Source: Ariolimax columbianus
Taxonomy: Eukaryota; Mollusca; Gastropoda; Stylommatophora; Arionidae
Length of the DNA: 64,000 bases
NCBI GenBank assembly: GCA_036924085.1
Contig: JAVGWX010000007.1
Span: 105,872,117 to 105,936,116, forward strand
Direction of reading: 5' to 3'
Part shown: one piece after another, positions 12,501 to 24,055 of the stretch
Position numbering within the stretch: position 1 is the first letter of the stretch
How the letters are laid out: each line of letters begins with the position of its first letter
Position numbers and translations under genes: made by a program
Notes under the pieces: model-generated
What the model was told of the DNA's origin: nothing
The model's input: only the letters and a program-made list of their open reading frames with translations
The model's database searches: none

Positions 12501-13812
12501 GTATAGAGCGGCTCTCTCCTCTTCTACACACCACCAAATCGTCTGTGTATAGAGCGGCTCTCTCCTCTTCTACACACCCCCAAGTCGTCTGTGTATAGAG
12601 CGGCTCTCCTCTTCTACACACCACCAAATCGTCTGTGTATAGAGCGGCTCTCCTCTTCTACACACCACACCACCAAGTCGTCTGTGTATAGAGCGGCTCT
12701 CTCCTCTTCTACACACACCCACAAAATCGTCTGTGTATAGAGCGGCTCTCCCATCTTCTACACACCACCAAGTCGTCTGTGTATAGAGCGGCTCTCCCAT
12801 CTTCTACACACCACCAAGTCGTCTGTGTATAGAGCGGCTCTCCCATCTTCTACACACCACCAAGTCGTCTGTGTATAGAGCGGCTCTCCCATCTTCTACA
12901 CACCACCAAATCGTCTGTGTATAGAGCGGCTCTCTCCTCTTCTACACACCACACCACCAAATCGTCTGTGTATAGAGCGGCTCTCTCCTCTTCTACACAC
13001 CACACCACCAAATCGTCTGTGTATAGAGCGGCTGTCCCCTCTTCTACACACCACCAAATCGTCTGTGTATAGAGCGGCTCTCTCCTCTTCTACACACCAC
13101 CAAATCGTCTGTGTATAGAGCGGCTCTCCCATCTTCTACACACCACCAAGTTGTCTGTGTATAGAGCGGCTCTCTCCTCTTCTACACACCACCAAATCGT
13201 CTGTGTATAGAGCGGCTCTCTCCTCTTCTACACACCACCAAATCGTCTGTGTATAGAGCGGCTCTCCCATCTTCTACACACCACCAAGTCGTCTGTGTAT
13301 AGAGCGGCTCTCTCCTCTTCTACACACCACACCACCAAATCGTCTGTGTATAGAGCGGCTCTCTCCTCTTCTACACACCACACCACCAAATCGTCTGTGT
13401 ATAGACCGGCTCTCTCCTCTTCTACACACCACACCACCAAATCGTCTGTGTATAGAGCGGCTCTCTCCTCTTCTACACACCCCCAAATCGTCTGTGTATA
13501 GAGCGGCTCTCCTCTTCTACACACCACACCACCAAATCGTCTGTGTATAGAGCGGCTCTCTCCTCTTCTACACACACCCACAAAATCGTCTGTGTATAGA
13601 GCGGCTCTCTCCTCTTCTACACACCACACCACCAAGTCGTCTGTGTATAGAGCGGCTCTCTCCTCTTCTACACACACCCACAAAATCGTCTGTGTATAGA
13701 GCGGCTCTCCCATCTTCTACACACCACCAAGTCGTCTGTGTATAGAGCGGCTGTCCCCTCTTCTACACACCACCAAGTCGTCTGTGTATAGAGCGGCTCT
13801 CTCTTCTTCTAC
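9550..13812. repeat. 46/51-bp satellite derived from the RT active site (left part)
   Basis: Roughly 85-90 copies of a unit containing AAATCGTCTGTGTATAGAGC and GGCTCTCTCCTCTTCTACAC, with CACAC length variants. The minus reading is RAALYTDDLVVWCVEEE, in which YTDD corresponds to the YxDD catalytic box of the flanking reverse-transcriptase relic. Blocks repeat with periods near 1005 bp (for example 10070 and 11075, 10784 and 11789) and 1107 bp (11320 and 12427), which is higher-order structure. It is split from its right part by a CR1-like insertion. Confidence 0.93.
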
Positions 13813-13814
13813 AC

Positions 13815-15427
13815 TTAACTTAACTTAACGTCTTTATACTGGTTTAGAAGACCCTGCAGAGTCTGTATACAACCAGTTACATTTACATCACCTTGCTCTA
13901 AAATCTATGCGCATCCAGTTTATTCTTAAATGCATTAACTGTCCCTGCCTCCACCACCTCCCCTGGCAATGCATTCCAAGCAGACACCACTCTCTGACTA
14001 AAAAAATATTTCCTAATATCTAACCTGGACCTCTCTTTAATCAGCTTGTAGCTATGCCCTCGTGTTATTGTAGGTGGCTGTATTTTAAAAAACTTGTTAT
14101 AGTCTAATTTATCGATTCCTCTGATCATCTTATAAACCTGTATTAAGTCACCACGAATTCTTCTCTCTTCGAGACACTGTAGGCCCGTTTTTCTGAGTCG
14201 TTCCTCATAACTGTAATTCTGGAATCCAACTATCATCTTTGTCGCTCTTTTTTGTATTCTTTCTAGCATGTTTATGTCCCCTCTATGATAAGGACTCCAC
14301 ACCTGTACACAGTACTCCAATCTAGGTCTAACTAAAGCTTTATACAGTTTGACGATCACTTCCTTGCTCCTATGTTTAATATTTCTTTTTATCATACCTA
14401 ACATTGCATTTGCCTTTTTCACTGCTACCTTAACTTGCTCACTCACCTTTCCTGTATGATCTATTATAACCCCTAGGTCCCTTTCCTTATCTATCTTTCT
14501 AATATTCTTTTCTCCCATTCTGTATTTATGTTCCATATTGGATCTACCCATGTGGATGACTGTACATTTATCAACATTAAATTCCATTTGCCAGCTTACA
14601 GACCATTCTCGAATTTTATCTAAATCCGACATCAATATATCCACTTCCGCTTTAGATGAGACACTACTGCATAGTTTTGTGTCATCAGCAAATTTTGCAA
14701 TCATGGATCTCATATCAATGTCCAAATCATTTATATATATATCAAGAACAAAATTGGTCCCAAAACCGAGCCCTGTGGCACACCACTTTTCACTTCACTC
14801 CACTCAGAGTACTCCTTATTTATGCCCACCCTCTGCCTTCTTCCTGTTAACCAATTTTCAATCCATTTGGCAACTTCGCCACCTATTCCATGTGATTTTA
14901 ACTTTCGAAATAATCTTTGATGAGGTACTCTATCAAAGGCCTTTGCAAAGTCTAGATAAATAACATCCACTGGCTCCCCTTTACCTATGATTTTAGTAAC
15001 CTCCTCCATGAATTCTAATAGATTTGTTAAGCATGATCTCCCTCTAGTAAAACCATGCTGACTATTTCTACTTAGATTACATTTGTCTAAATGCATTACA
15101 ATGTTTTCTTTGATTATTGACTCTAACAATTTACAGACTATGCTCGTTAAACTCACCGGTCTATAATTTGCCGGATCTGATTTTTTGCCTTTTTTGAATA
15201 AGGGGATCACTCCTGCATCTTTCCAATCCCGTGGAACAATCCCTTTTGTAAGTGATTGAGAACATAATATAGCCAATGGTTTTGCTAGTTGGTCTCTAAT
15301 TTCATACAGCAATTTTGGGTGAATACCATCTTGACCTGGACATTTATTCACTTTCAACCCCTCCAATTTTTAAAAAACCATTTCCTCTGTAATACAGATT
15401 GATCTTAATCCCGCTGTATCCATGTAC
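13815..15427 (-). mobile_element. CR1/L2-like non-LTR retrotransposon, 5'-truncated
   Basis: The minus-strand ORF runs from about 15366 to 13898. RT motifs in order: KCPGQDGIHPKLL, PLFKKGKKSDPANYRPVSL, HGFTRGRSCLTNL, YLDFAKAFDRVPH, SGVPQGSVLGPILFLIYI, KFADDTKL (catalytic FADD), KDRDLGV-type KERDLGV, then LVRPRLEYCVQVW and the C-terminal NALPGEVV. The frame is broken only at about 14733-14742, where a TA run seems to carry one extra TA; the two halves are otherwise open. It is truncated before the endonuclease domain. The 3' end carries a (TTAAG)-type tail at 13815-13830. It sits inside the YTDD satellite, so it is younger than that array. Confidence 0.88.
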
Positions 15428-15435
15428 ATACACAC

Positions 15436-16365
15436 CACCAAGTCGTCTGTGTATAGAGCGGCTCTCCCATCTTCTACACACCACCAAATCGTCTGTGTAT
15501 AGAGCGGCTCTCTCCTCTACTACACACCACCAAATCGTCTGTGTATAGAGCGGCTCTCCCATCTTCTACACACCACCAAGTCGTCTGTGTATAGAGCGGC
15601 TCTCTCCTCTTCTACAAACCATACCACCAAATCGTCTGTGTATAGAGCGGCTCTCCTCTTCTACACACCACCAAATCGTCTGTGTATAGAGCGGCTCTCT
15701 CCTCTTCTACACACCACACCACCAAATCGTCTGTGTATAGAGCGGCTCTCCTCTTCTACACACCACCAAATCGTCTGTGTATAGAGCGGCTCTCTCCTCT
15801 TCTACACACCACCAAATCGTCTGTGTATAGAGCGGCTCTCCTCTTCTATACACCACCAAATCGTCTGTGTATAGAGCGGCTCTCCTCTTCTACACACCAC
15901 CAAATCGTCTGTGTATAGAGCGGCTCTCTCCTCTTCTACACACCACACCACCAAATCGTCTGTGTATAGAGCGGCTCTCTCCTCTTCTACACACCACACC
16001 ACCAAATCGTCTGTGTATAGAGCGGCTGTCCCCTCTTCTATACACCACCAAGTTGTCTGTGTATAGAGCGGCTGTCCCCTCTTCTACACACCACCAAGTC
16101 GTCTGTGTATAGAGCGGCTGTCCCCTCTTCTACACACCACACCACCAAGTCGTCTGTGTATAGAGCGGCTGTCCCCTCTTCTATACACCACCAAGTTGTC
16201 TGTGTATAGAGCGGCTGTCCCCTCTTCTATACACCACCAAGTTGTCTGTGTATAGAGCGGCTGTCCCCTCTTCTATACACCACCAAGTTGTCTGTGTATA
16301 GAGCGGCTCTCTCCTCTTCTACACACCACCAAGTTGTCTGTGTATAGAGCGGCTCTCCCTTCTTG
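15436..16365. repeat. 46/51-bp satellite derived from the RT active site (right part)
   Basis: About 20 further units of the 9550-13812 array on the other side of the CR1-like insertion. At the right edge (16345-16365) the last unit runs without a break into single-copy RT coding (minus: VLSPTLFLVFINDL, then THDLPQEGRAALYTD), which pins the origin of the unit. Confidence 0.93.
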
Positions 16366-16439
16366 TGGCAGATCGTGGGTGAGATCATTGATAAATACGA
16401 GGAACAATGTGGGAGACAGTACTGAGACTTGAGGAAGTA

Positions 16440-16715
16440 TTTTAGGAGGAGCTGGCTGTTATAACCCTCCATGGTAACTCTAGCTCTCTGGTTGTGTAGG
16501 AATGCCTTGTAGGCTGTTACAACCATCCATGGTAACTCTAGCTCTCTGGTTGTGTAGGCGGTTATAACCATCCATGGCAACTCTAGCTCTCTGGTTGTGT
16601 AGGAATGCCTTGTAGGCTGTTACAACCATCCATGGTAACTCTAGCTCTCTGGTTGTGTAGGCGGTTATAACCATCCATGGCAACTCTAGCTCTCTGGTTG
16701 TGTAGGAATGCCGTG
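16440..16715. repeat. Minisatellite from an RT finger segment (FLHNQRARV)
   Basis: Alternating units of about 44 and 57 bp containing AACTCTAGCTCTCTGGTTGT. The minus reading is NQRARVAMDGYN, which continues upstream into KLQRIDIKGNMRKWVTAFLH as single-copy RT sequence. Confidence 0.9.
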
Positions 16716-16959
16716 ACCCATTTTCTCATGTTACCCTTGATGTCAATCCTTTGCAGTTTTGTCATTAGCCAAACTTTCTATACATTATCAAAGTCTTTCT
16801 GGAGATCTATCCAAAGTGTAAGGACTGGTTCCCTTGTTTTGGAAGGCGTCTTCAACAATTGATATGATCTGGTCTTCTGTGCTGCCACACTTCTCTAAAC
16901 ACTGCTTGTTCCTATATCTCCTGTTTCTAGGTAGCATTTCAGCCTTCATTGTCTTATAG

Positions 16960-17167
16960 GCTGGTGGTTGGTCTGTAGCTGGTGGTTGGTCTGTAGCTGG
17001 TGGTTGGTCTATAGCTGGTGGTTGGTCTGTAGCTGGTGGTTGGTCTGTAGCTGGTGGTTGGTCTGTAGCTGGTGGTTGGTCTGTAGCTGGTGGTTGGTCT
17101 GTAGCTGGTGGTTGGTCTATAGCTGGTGGTTGGTCTGTAGCTGGTGGTTGGTCTGTAGCTGGTGGCC
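16960..17167. repeat. 18-bp minisatellite from the RT SYRP motif
   Basis: About eleven copies of GCTGGTGGTTGGTCTGTA. On minus each encodes SYRPTT and follows KKGNDKNKAT, matching the KKG-x-SYRPI segment near the start of reverse-transcriptase domains. The unit is six codons, so the minus frame stays open. Confidence 0.92.
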
Positions 17168-17213
17168 TTGTTCTTATCATTTCCTTTCTTTATAATGAGA
17201 CACATTCTGTACC

Positions 17214-19275
17214 TTGGTTTCATTCATTCTGTACCTTGGTTTCATTCATTCTGTACCTTGGTTTAATTCATTCTGTACCTTGGTTTCATTCATTCTGTAC
17301 CTTGGTTTCATTCATTCTGTACCTTGGTTTCTACAGGTTTCATTCATTCTGTACCTTGGTTTCTACAGGTTTCATTCATTCTGTACCTTGGTTTCATTCA
17401 TTCTGTACCTTGGTTTCTACAGGTTTCATTCATTCTGTACCTTGGTTTCATTCATTCTGTACCTTGGTTTCTACAGGTTTCATTCATTCTGTACCTTGGT
17501 TTCATTCATTCTGTACCTTGGTTTCTACAGGTTTCATTCATTCTGTACCTTGGTTTCATTCATTCTGTACCTTGGTTTCTACAGGTTTCATTCATTCTGT
17601 ACCTTGGTTTCATTCATTCTTTACCTTGGTTTCTACAGGTTTCATTCATTCTGTACCTTGGTTTCATTCATTCTGTACCTTGGTTTCATTCATTCTGTAC
17701 CTTGGTTTCATTCATTCTGTACCTTGGTTTCATTCATTCTGTACCTTGGTTTCATTCATTCTGTACCTTGGTTTCTACAGGTTTCATTCATTCTGTACCT
17801 TGGTTTCATTCATTCTGTACCTTGGTTTCTACAGGTTTCATTCATTCTGTACCTTGGTTTCATTCATTATGTACCTTGGTTTCTACAGGTTTCATTCATT
17901 CTGTACCTTGGTTTCATTCATTCTGTACCTTGGTTTCTACAGGTTTCATTCATTCTGTACCTTGGTTTCATTCATTCTGTACCTTGGTTTCTACAGGTTT
18001 CATTCATTCTGTACCTTGGTTTCATTCATTCTGTACCTTGGTTTCATTCATTCTGTACCTTGGTTTCTACAGGTTTCATTCATTCTGTACCTTGGTTTCA
18101 TTCATTCTGTACCTTGGTTTCTACAGGTTTCATTCATTCTGTACCTTGGTTTCTACAGGTTTCATTCATTCTGTACCTTGGTTTCATTCATTATGTACAT
18201 TGGTTTGTACAGGTTTCATTCATTCTGTACCTTGGTTTCATTCATTCTGTACCTTGGTTTCTACAGGTTTCATTCATTCTGTACCTTGGTTTCTACAGGT
18301 TTCATTCATTCTGTACCTTGGTTTCATTCATTCTTTACCTTGGTTTCTACAGGTTTCATTCATTCTGTACCTTGGTTTCATTCATTCTGTACCTTGGTTT
18401 CATTCATTCTGTACCTTGGTTTCATTCATTCTGTACCTTGGTTTCATTCATTCTGTACCTTGGTTTCTACAGGTTTCATTCATTCATTCTGTACCTTGGT
18501 TTCTACAGGTTTCATTCATTCTGTACCTTGGTTTCATTCATTCTGTACCTTGGTTTCTACAGGTTTCATTCATTCTGTACCTTGGTTTCATTCATTCTGT
18601 ACCTTGGTTTCTACAGGTTTCATTCATTCTGTACCTTGGTTTCATTCATTCTGTACCTTGGTTTCTACAGGTTTCATTCATTCTGTACCTTGGTTTCATT
18701 CATTCTGTACCTTGGTTTCATTCCTTCTGTACCTTGGTTTCTACAGGTTTCATTCATTCTGTACCTTGGTTTCATTCATTCTGTACCTTGGTTTCTACAG
18801 GTTTCATTCATTCTGTACCTTGGTTTCATTCATTCTGTACCTTGGTTTCTACAGGTTTCATTCATTCTGTACCTTGGTTTCATTCATTATGTACCTTGGT
18901 TTCTACAGGTTTCATTCATTCTGTACCTTGGTTTCATTCATTCTGTACCTTGGTTTCATTCATTCTGTACCTTGGTTTCATTCATTCTGTACCTTGGTTT
19001 CTACAGGTTTCATTCATTCTGTACCTTGGTTTCATTCATTCTGTACCTTGGTTTCTACAGGTTTCATTCATTCTGTACCTTGGTTTCATTCATTCTGTAC
19101 CTTGGTTTCTACAGGTTTCATTCATTCTGTACCTTGGTTTCATTCATTCTGTACCTTGGTTTCATTCATTCTGTACCTTGGTTTCATTCATTCTGTACCT
19201 TGGTTTCATTCATTCTGTACCTTGGTTTCATTCATTCTGTACCTTGGTTTCTACAGGTTTCATTCATTTGTGCCC
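17214..19275. repeat. 22/32-bp minisatellite
   Basis: About 80 units of TTCATTCATTCTGTACCTTGGT, many with a ten-base TTCTACAGGT addition. The left edge shares CATTCTGTACCTTGG with single-copy LINE sequence (minus: KPRYRMCLII) at 17195-17223, so the array probably began in that coding region. All plus frames remain open for about 2 kb, giving 680-720-residue artefact ORFs. Confidence 0.93.
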
Positions 19276-19339
19276 TTTTGTTGTTGTCTGTACTTTGAGA
19301 AACATGTCGGATTTATTCTTTCTGTTGATTATCCAAATA

Positions 19340-19600
19340 GTTCAATGGAGTGGATACTGAGAAACCAAATAGTTCAGTGGAGTGGATGAGTGGATACTGA
19401 CAAACCAAATAGTTCAGTGGAGTGGATGAGTGGATACTGACAAACCAAATAGTTCAGTGGAGTGGACAAGTGGATACTAACAAACCAAATAGTTCAGTGG
19501 AGCAGGCAAGTGGATACTGACAAACCAAATAGTTCAGTTGAGTGGATGAGTGGATACTAAGAAACGAAATAGTTCAGTGGAGTGGACGAGTAGATACTGA
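19340..19600. repeat. 40-bp minisatellite
   Basis: About six copies of AAACCAAATAGTTCAGTGGA plus GTGGATGAGTGGATACTGAC, moderately diverged. The 19601-19844 stretch beyond it is AT-rich and shows nothing recognisable. Confidence 0.88.
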
Positions 19601-19844
19601 GAAAGGCCATTGTGTTGTAACAGCCATTACTGTTAACTGATGTGGTGTCTTGTCCTAACAATTATTAAATGGGATAATACGTTCCTTGCAACAACAAACA
19701 AGAGATACCAAGTTAACTCATCCATCAAACAACATATCTATTTATCTGATAAAATACAGAACCAAGTGGCAATACACTTCAAATTGTTTTCATTTCTATT
19801 TACATTTAGCACAATAACAATGGTAAACATTGGGAGGTGAATGA

Positions 19845-20878
19845 AAGTGAATGTCTGACTGGTTGAGTGAATGTCTGGTTGGTTGGTTGTGTGAGTGTAT
19901 GGTTGGTTGGTTGTGTGAGTGTATGGTTGGTTGGTTGTGTGAATGTCTGGTTGGTTGTGTGAGTCTATGGTTGGTTGGTTATGTTAGTGTATGGTTGGTC
20001 GGTTGTGTGAATGTCTGGTTAGTTGTGTGAGTGTATGGTTGGTTGGTTGTGTGAGTGTATGGTTGGTTGTGTGAATGTCTGGTTGGTTGTGTGAATGTCA
20101 GGTTGGTTGTGTGAATGTCTGGTTGGTTGTGTGAGTGTATGGTTGGTTGTGTGAATGTCTGGTTGGTTGGTTGGTTGTGTGAGTGTATGGTTGGTTGGTT
20201 ATGTGAATGTCTGGTTGGTTTATGGTTGGTTGTGTGAATGTCTGGTTGGTTGTGTGAATGTCTGGTTGGTTGTGTGAGTGTATGGTTGGTTGGTTGTGTG
20301 AATGTATGGTTATATGTGTGAATGCATGGTTGGATGTGAGAATGTATGGTTGGATGTGTGAATGCATGGTTGGATGTGTGAATGCATGGTTGGATGTGTG
20401 AATGCATGGTTTGTTGTGTGAATGTATGGTTGGATGTGTGAATGCATGGTTGGATGTGTGAATGCATGGTTGGATGTGTGAATGCATGGTTGGATGTGTG
20501 AATGTATGGTTGGATGTGTGAATGCATGGTTGGATGTGTGAATGCATGGTTAGATGTGTGAATGCATGGTTGGATGTGTGAATGTATGGTTGGACGTGTG
20601 AATGCATGGTTGGATGTGTGAATGTTTGGTTGGACGTGTGAATGCATGGTTGGATGTGTGAATGTTTGGTCGGATGTGTGAATGCATGGTTAGATGTGTG
20701 AATGCATGGTTGGATGTGTGTATGCATGGTTGGATGTGTGAATGCATGGTCGGATGTGTGAATGCATGGTCGGATGTGTGAATGCATGGTTGGATGTGTG
20801 AATGCATGGTTGGATGTATGAATGCATGGTTGGATGTGTGAATGCATGGTTGGATGTGTGAATGCATGGTTGGATGCG
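19845..20878. repeat. 20-bp minisatellite in two sub-families
   Basis: The left part (to about 20310) is built from GGTTGGTTGTGTGAATGTCT with four-base additions. The right part is TGGTTGGATGTGTGAATGCA. The two share the GGTTGG-TGTGTGAATG core, so one array has differentiated along its length. Confidence 0.92.
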
Positions 20879-20989
20879 TTTTCTGTACGCATGTCTGTTA
20901 CACTAGTCAGTCAGATGAGGAGAACTTGTTCAATACTTTCTGTACATCAGATCACTAATGTTCAGCGGGAGACATGTGACATTTAGAGG

Positions 20990-21430
20990 CCCACAGATTG
21001 ATGGTAGAGAGGGGTCCACAGTTTGATGGTAGGGCTCCACAGTTTGATGGTAGAGAGAGGCCCACAGTTTGATGGTAGAGAGAGGCCCACATTTTGATGG
21101 TAGAGAGATCTAGTTTGATCGGAGGCCCACAGTTTGATGGTAGAGAGATCTAGTTTGATCGGAGGACCCCACAGTTTGATGGTAGAGAGAGGCCCACAGT
21201 TTGATGGTAGAGAGAGGCCACAGTTTGATGGTAGAGAGATCCAGTTTGATCAGAGGGCTCCACAGTTTGATGGTAGTGGTCCACAGTTTGATGGTAGAGA
21301 GATCCAGTTTGATCGGAGGGCCCCACAGTTTGATGGTAGAGAGAGGCCCACAGTTTGATGGTAGAGAGAGGCCCACAGTTTGATGGTAGAGAGAGGCCCA
21401 CAGTTTGATGGTAGAGAGATCCAGTTTGAT
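20990..21430. repeat. Minisatellite, about 24-bp units (left part)
   Basis: Copies of CCACAGTTTGATGGTAGAGA with variable GGCC or GATC spacers. The same unit resumes at 23036-23178 on the other side of the LTR at 21431-23030, so the array predates that insertion. Confidence 0.9.
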
Positions 21431-21825
21431 TGTGCATTTAGGGCACGGGAGAGTGGGTTGGCGATGGTATCCTCTGGAAATAAAAAGTAGCCTGAATGTG
21501 TTGGACGAACCCAGGTCACACCAGGGTCAATCACAGTTTGGACACTAGGTTTACAAGGAAACGAAGGGTCTGGTACAGGGATGGGTGTCAGAACTGACCA
21601 CTCTGGCATGAGGTTTGACAGGGAGAAGGCGTTTTGACAATGAATACTTACACCACATTTAGAATGACAGTGACTCGTGGATAGACAGGCTACCACATTT
21701 AGAATGACAGTTACTGGACAGCCAAATTGGAGTGATGGCTAAATCAACCAACCCAGAGAAGACCATTGGACAGTCTTGGTGGTTGTTTGAGTCTATAAAA
21801 GAAACTATAGAGATAAACTGGCTGT

Positions 21826-22135
21826 GCGGTTGGGGAAGTGACTGGCTGTGGGGAAGTGACTGGCTGTGAGGTTGGGGAAGTGACTGGCTGTGAGGTTGGG
21901 GAAGTGACTGGCTGTGGGGAAATGACTGGCTGTGAGGAAGTGACTGGCTGTGAGGTTGGGGAAGTGACTGGCTATGAGGTTGGGGAAGTGACTAGCTGTG
22001 AGGTTGGGGAAGTGACTGGCTGTGAGGTTGGGGAAGTGACTAGCTGTGAGGTTGGGGAAGTGACTGGCTGTGAGGTTGGGGAAGTGACTAGCTGTGAGGT
22101 TGGGGAAGTGACTGGCTGTGGGGTTAGGGAAGTGA
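21826..22135. repeat. 24-bp minisatellite inside LTR copy B
   Basis: About twelve copies of GAAGTGACTGGCTGTGAGGT plus TGGG. It starts just downstream of the LTR TATA box. Copy A has a shorter run of GGCTGGATGGAGA repeats at the corresponding place (62037-62090). Confidence 0.9.
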
Positions 22136-22289
22136 ATGGAAGAGAGGGAGTTTACGGGGTGGTTTTCCCATCATACACCTCGAGCTGGACCAGTCATGCT
22201 TAATAGCTGCTTATGAGGGACATCTCCGGAATAAGTGTTTTGATTATTATACGAGTGTACAGATTGCCTGTGGACAAGATCTGAATATA

Positions 22290-22600
22290 TTTTGAATGTA
22301 CAGATCGCCTGAGGACAAGTTAGTGAATGTATGTTGAGTGTGCAGATCGCCTGAGGACGAGTTAGTGAATGTATGTTGAGTGTACAGATCGCCTGAGAAC
22401 GAGTTAGTGAATGTATGTTGAGTGTGCAGATCGCCTGAGGACGAGTTAGTGAATGTATGTTGAGTGTACAGATCGCCTGAGAACGAGTTAGTGAATGTAT
22501 GTTGAGTGTGCAGATCGCCTGAGGACGAGTTAGTGAATGTATGTTGAGTGTACAGATCGCCTGAGAACGAGTTAGTGAATGTATGTTGAGTGTGCAGATA
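22290..22600. repeat. 42-bp minisatellite with dimeric order, inside LTR copy B
   Basis: About seven to eight copies containing CAGATCGCCTGAGGACGAG and TTAGTGAATGTATGTTGAGT. GTGCAG/GAGGACG and GTACAG/GAGAACG variants alternate strictly, giving an 84-bp dimer. LTR copy A has a single related segment (CCAGATCGCCCGCCTGAGGG, near 62276). Confidence 0.9.
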
Positions 22601-23035
22601 GAGGACGGTGAGCTAGCTAGAGCCATTAAGTTGTGGATAGAATAGTGTTTGAGTTGGGAAGTTTTGTTTATTGCAGAGGTAGACTAAGAATCTGGGATCA
22701 CAGATTTGGAGGAACCATCAAAAGCTAGTGCTTAAATCCTCTGAGGTAGCTTTAGATATATATATTTATTTAGTTTATAAGTTCTTTGTATGCTAATGAA
22801 TTTATGTAAACCATTATTCATGTTAATTAATGTTATTATTATGTCTCGATGGTTAACAATAGTTTTTTTGCTTACTGTGTTGAAGTCGCGCTCGTGTTTG
22901 GATAATTGTTAACTTTTAAGATAAGTATTACTCAGCATTAACCTTACCCTGCCACATATACTTAATTTGGTGAGAGTGACCAGGAAATCTTTGATAATGT
23001 AACTACTCAGCTAAAGCCTACGCTGCTACAATAGG

Positions 23036-23178
23036 GCCTCACAGTTTGATGATAGGGCCCTGCAGTTTGATGGTAGGGCCCACAGTTTGATGGTAGGGCC
23101 CCACAGTTTGATGGTAGGGCGCCACAGTTTGATGGTAGGGCGCCACAGTTTGATGGTAGGGCCCCACAGTTTGATGGA
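23036..23178. repeat. CCACAGTTTGATGGTAG minisatellite (right part)
   Basis: Seven or so units continuing the 20990-21430 array beyond the LTR insertion. Confidence 0.88.
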
Positions 23179-23300
23179 CAGAACATCACCAACAACCCAT
23201 TTCAGAAATGCAGTCAGAAAAACAAAAGAACGTTATGACAATAGTGTGCGGTAATGATCAGCTTGGTGTTTGGCTGCACATGAAAACAGCATGAACAGCA

Positions 23301-23797
23301 GTACGTAAGATGTGACAGTTGGTGCTCCAGAGCAAGAACAGCTGTAAGATGTGACAGTTGGTGCTCCAGAGCAAGAACAGCTGTAAGATGTGACAGTTGG
23401 TGCTCCAGAGCAAGAACAGCTGTAAGATGTGACAGTTGGTGCTCCAGAGCAAGAACAGCTGTAAGATGTGACAGTTGGTGCTCCAGAGCAAGAACAGCTG
23501 TAAGATGTGACAGTTGGTGCTCCAGAGCAAGAACAGCTGTAAGATGTGACAGTTGGTGCTCCAGAGCAAGAACAGCTGTAAGATGTGACAGTTGGTGCTC
23601 CAGAGCAAGAACAGCTGTAAGATGTGACAGTTGGTGCTCCAGAGCAAGAACAGCTGTAAGATGTGACAGTTGGTGCTCCAGAGCAAGAACAGCTGTAAGA
23701 TGTGACAGTTGGTGCTCCAGACATCTGCAGACTGACAGATGAACAACTGACAGATGAACAACTGACAGATGAACAACTGACAGATGAACAACTGACA
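23301..23797. repeat. 39-bp array followed by a 15-bp array
   Basis: About eleven nearly identical copies of GTAAGATGTGACAGTTGGTG plus CTCCAGAGCAAGAACAGCT, so all three minus frames stay open (13 codons). From 23733 a second array of GACAGATGAACAACT has about four copies. The uniformity suggests recent growth. The source is not recognised. Confidence 0.92.
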
Positions 23798-24055
23798 ATG
23801 ATCAATGAATTGATGGGCTTGGCAAGATAACTGGAAAATGTGCATGTCGGACATTGAAGTCTACATGAGGCTGCTCGGTTATACATGAGGCTGCTCGGTT
23901 ATACATGAGGCTGCTAGACCAAACAGGTCTTTGCATATATTATTGTTTGTGTAGCATATCATTTCTCTGCTCCCCATGGAGTAGAGGACAGACCCACAAC
24001 AGATTCTAGCCACTTGTTCCTGTTCCAAGCTGTCATATTCTGTCCTGAATTCACG

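Larger units (their letters stand above)
6826..17223 (-). pseudogene. Non-LTR retrotransposon (RT + RNase H) relic, stretched by arrays
   Basis: Reading the minus strand downward, the pieces of one ORF2 appear in the correct order: IIKKGNDK then SYRP (17200-17165); CLEKCGSTEDQ and EDAFQ (about 16930-16850); LQRIDIKGNMRKW and FLHNQRARV (16765-16690); VLSPTLFLVFINDL (about 16430-16385); ALYTDDLVVW, the YxDD active site (inside the array from 16365 down); NLTIAN and AAWTEKW (about 9540-9450); IYLGITFGKRMTW (about 9140-9080); ITILRKIAESNLGANE (about 8660-8600); VQNQVLRAIKGARKSTP (about 8210-8150); and RNase H YTDGSATR to NGGAGIYVVYPDK (about 7000-6890). Stops and frameshifts are frequent. At least six arrays and two later insertions (SINE, CR1-like) separate the pieces. 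The family resembles RNase-H-bearing APE-type LINEs of the Jockey/I group; the exact clade is uncertain. Confidence 0.8.
21431..23030 (+). mobile_element. Solo LTR (copy B), enlarged by two internal arrays
   Basis: It begins TGTGCATT and ends CTGCTACA, a TG...CA terminus, and interrupts the CCACAGTTTGATGGTAG array. It matches the LTR at 61696-62674 in several collinear blocks: GTAGCCTGAATGTG (about 21488) against CTACCTGAATGCG; a TATAAAA at 21794-21800 in a TTGAGTCTATA context against TTGAGTGTATATAA; and CATCAAAAGCTAGTGCTTAA (22716) against a near-identical block at 62409. No internal retroelement genes are present. No clear target-site duplication is visible. The superfamily is unknown. Confidence 0.65.

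Noticed and set aside
14538..14963. 141-residue plus-strand ORF opposite the CR1-like element
   Set aside because: It is the antisense shadow of clear RT coding on the minus strand.
9550..16365. CRISPR-like array (regular repeats of about 46 bp)
   Set aside because: Units are contiguous with no unique spacers, there are no cas genes, and the context is animal DNA.
17214..19389. ORFs of about 680-720 residues in all three plus frames
   Set aside because: They arise only from repetition of a 22/32-bp unit and have no domain, start context or codon bias.
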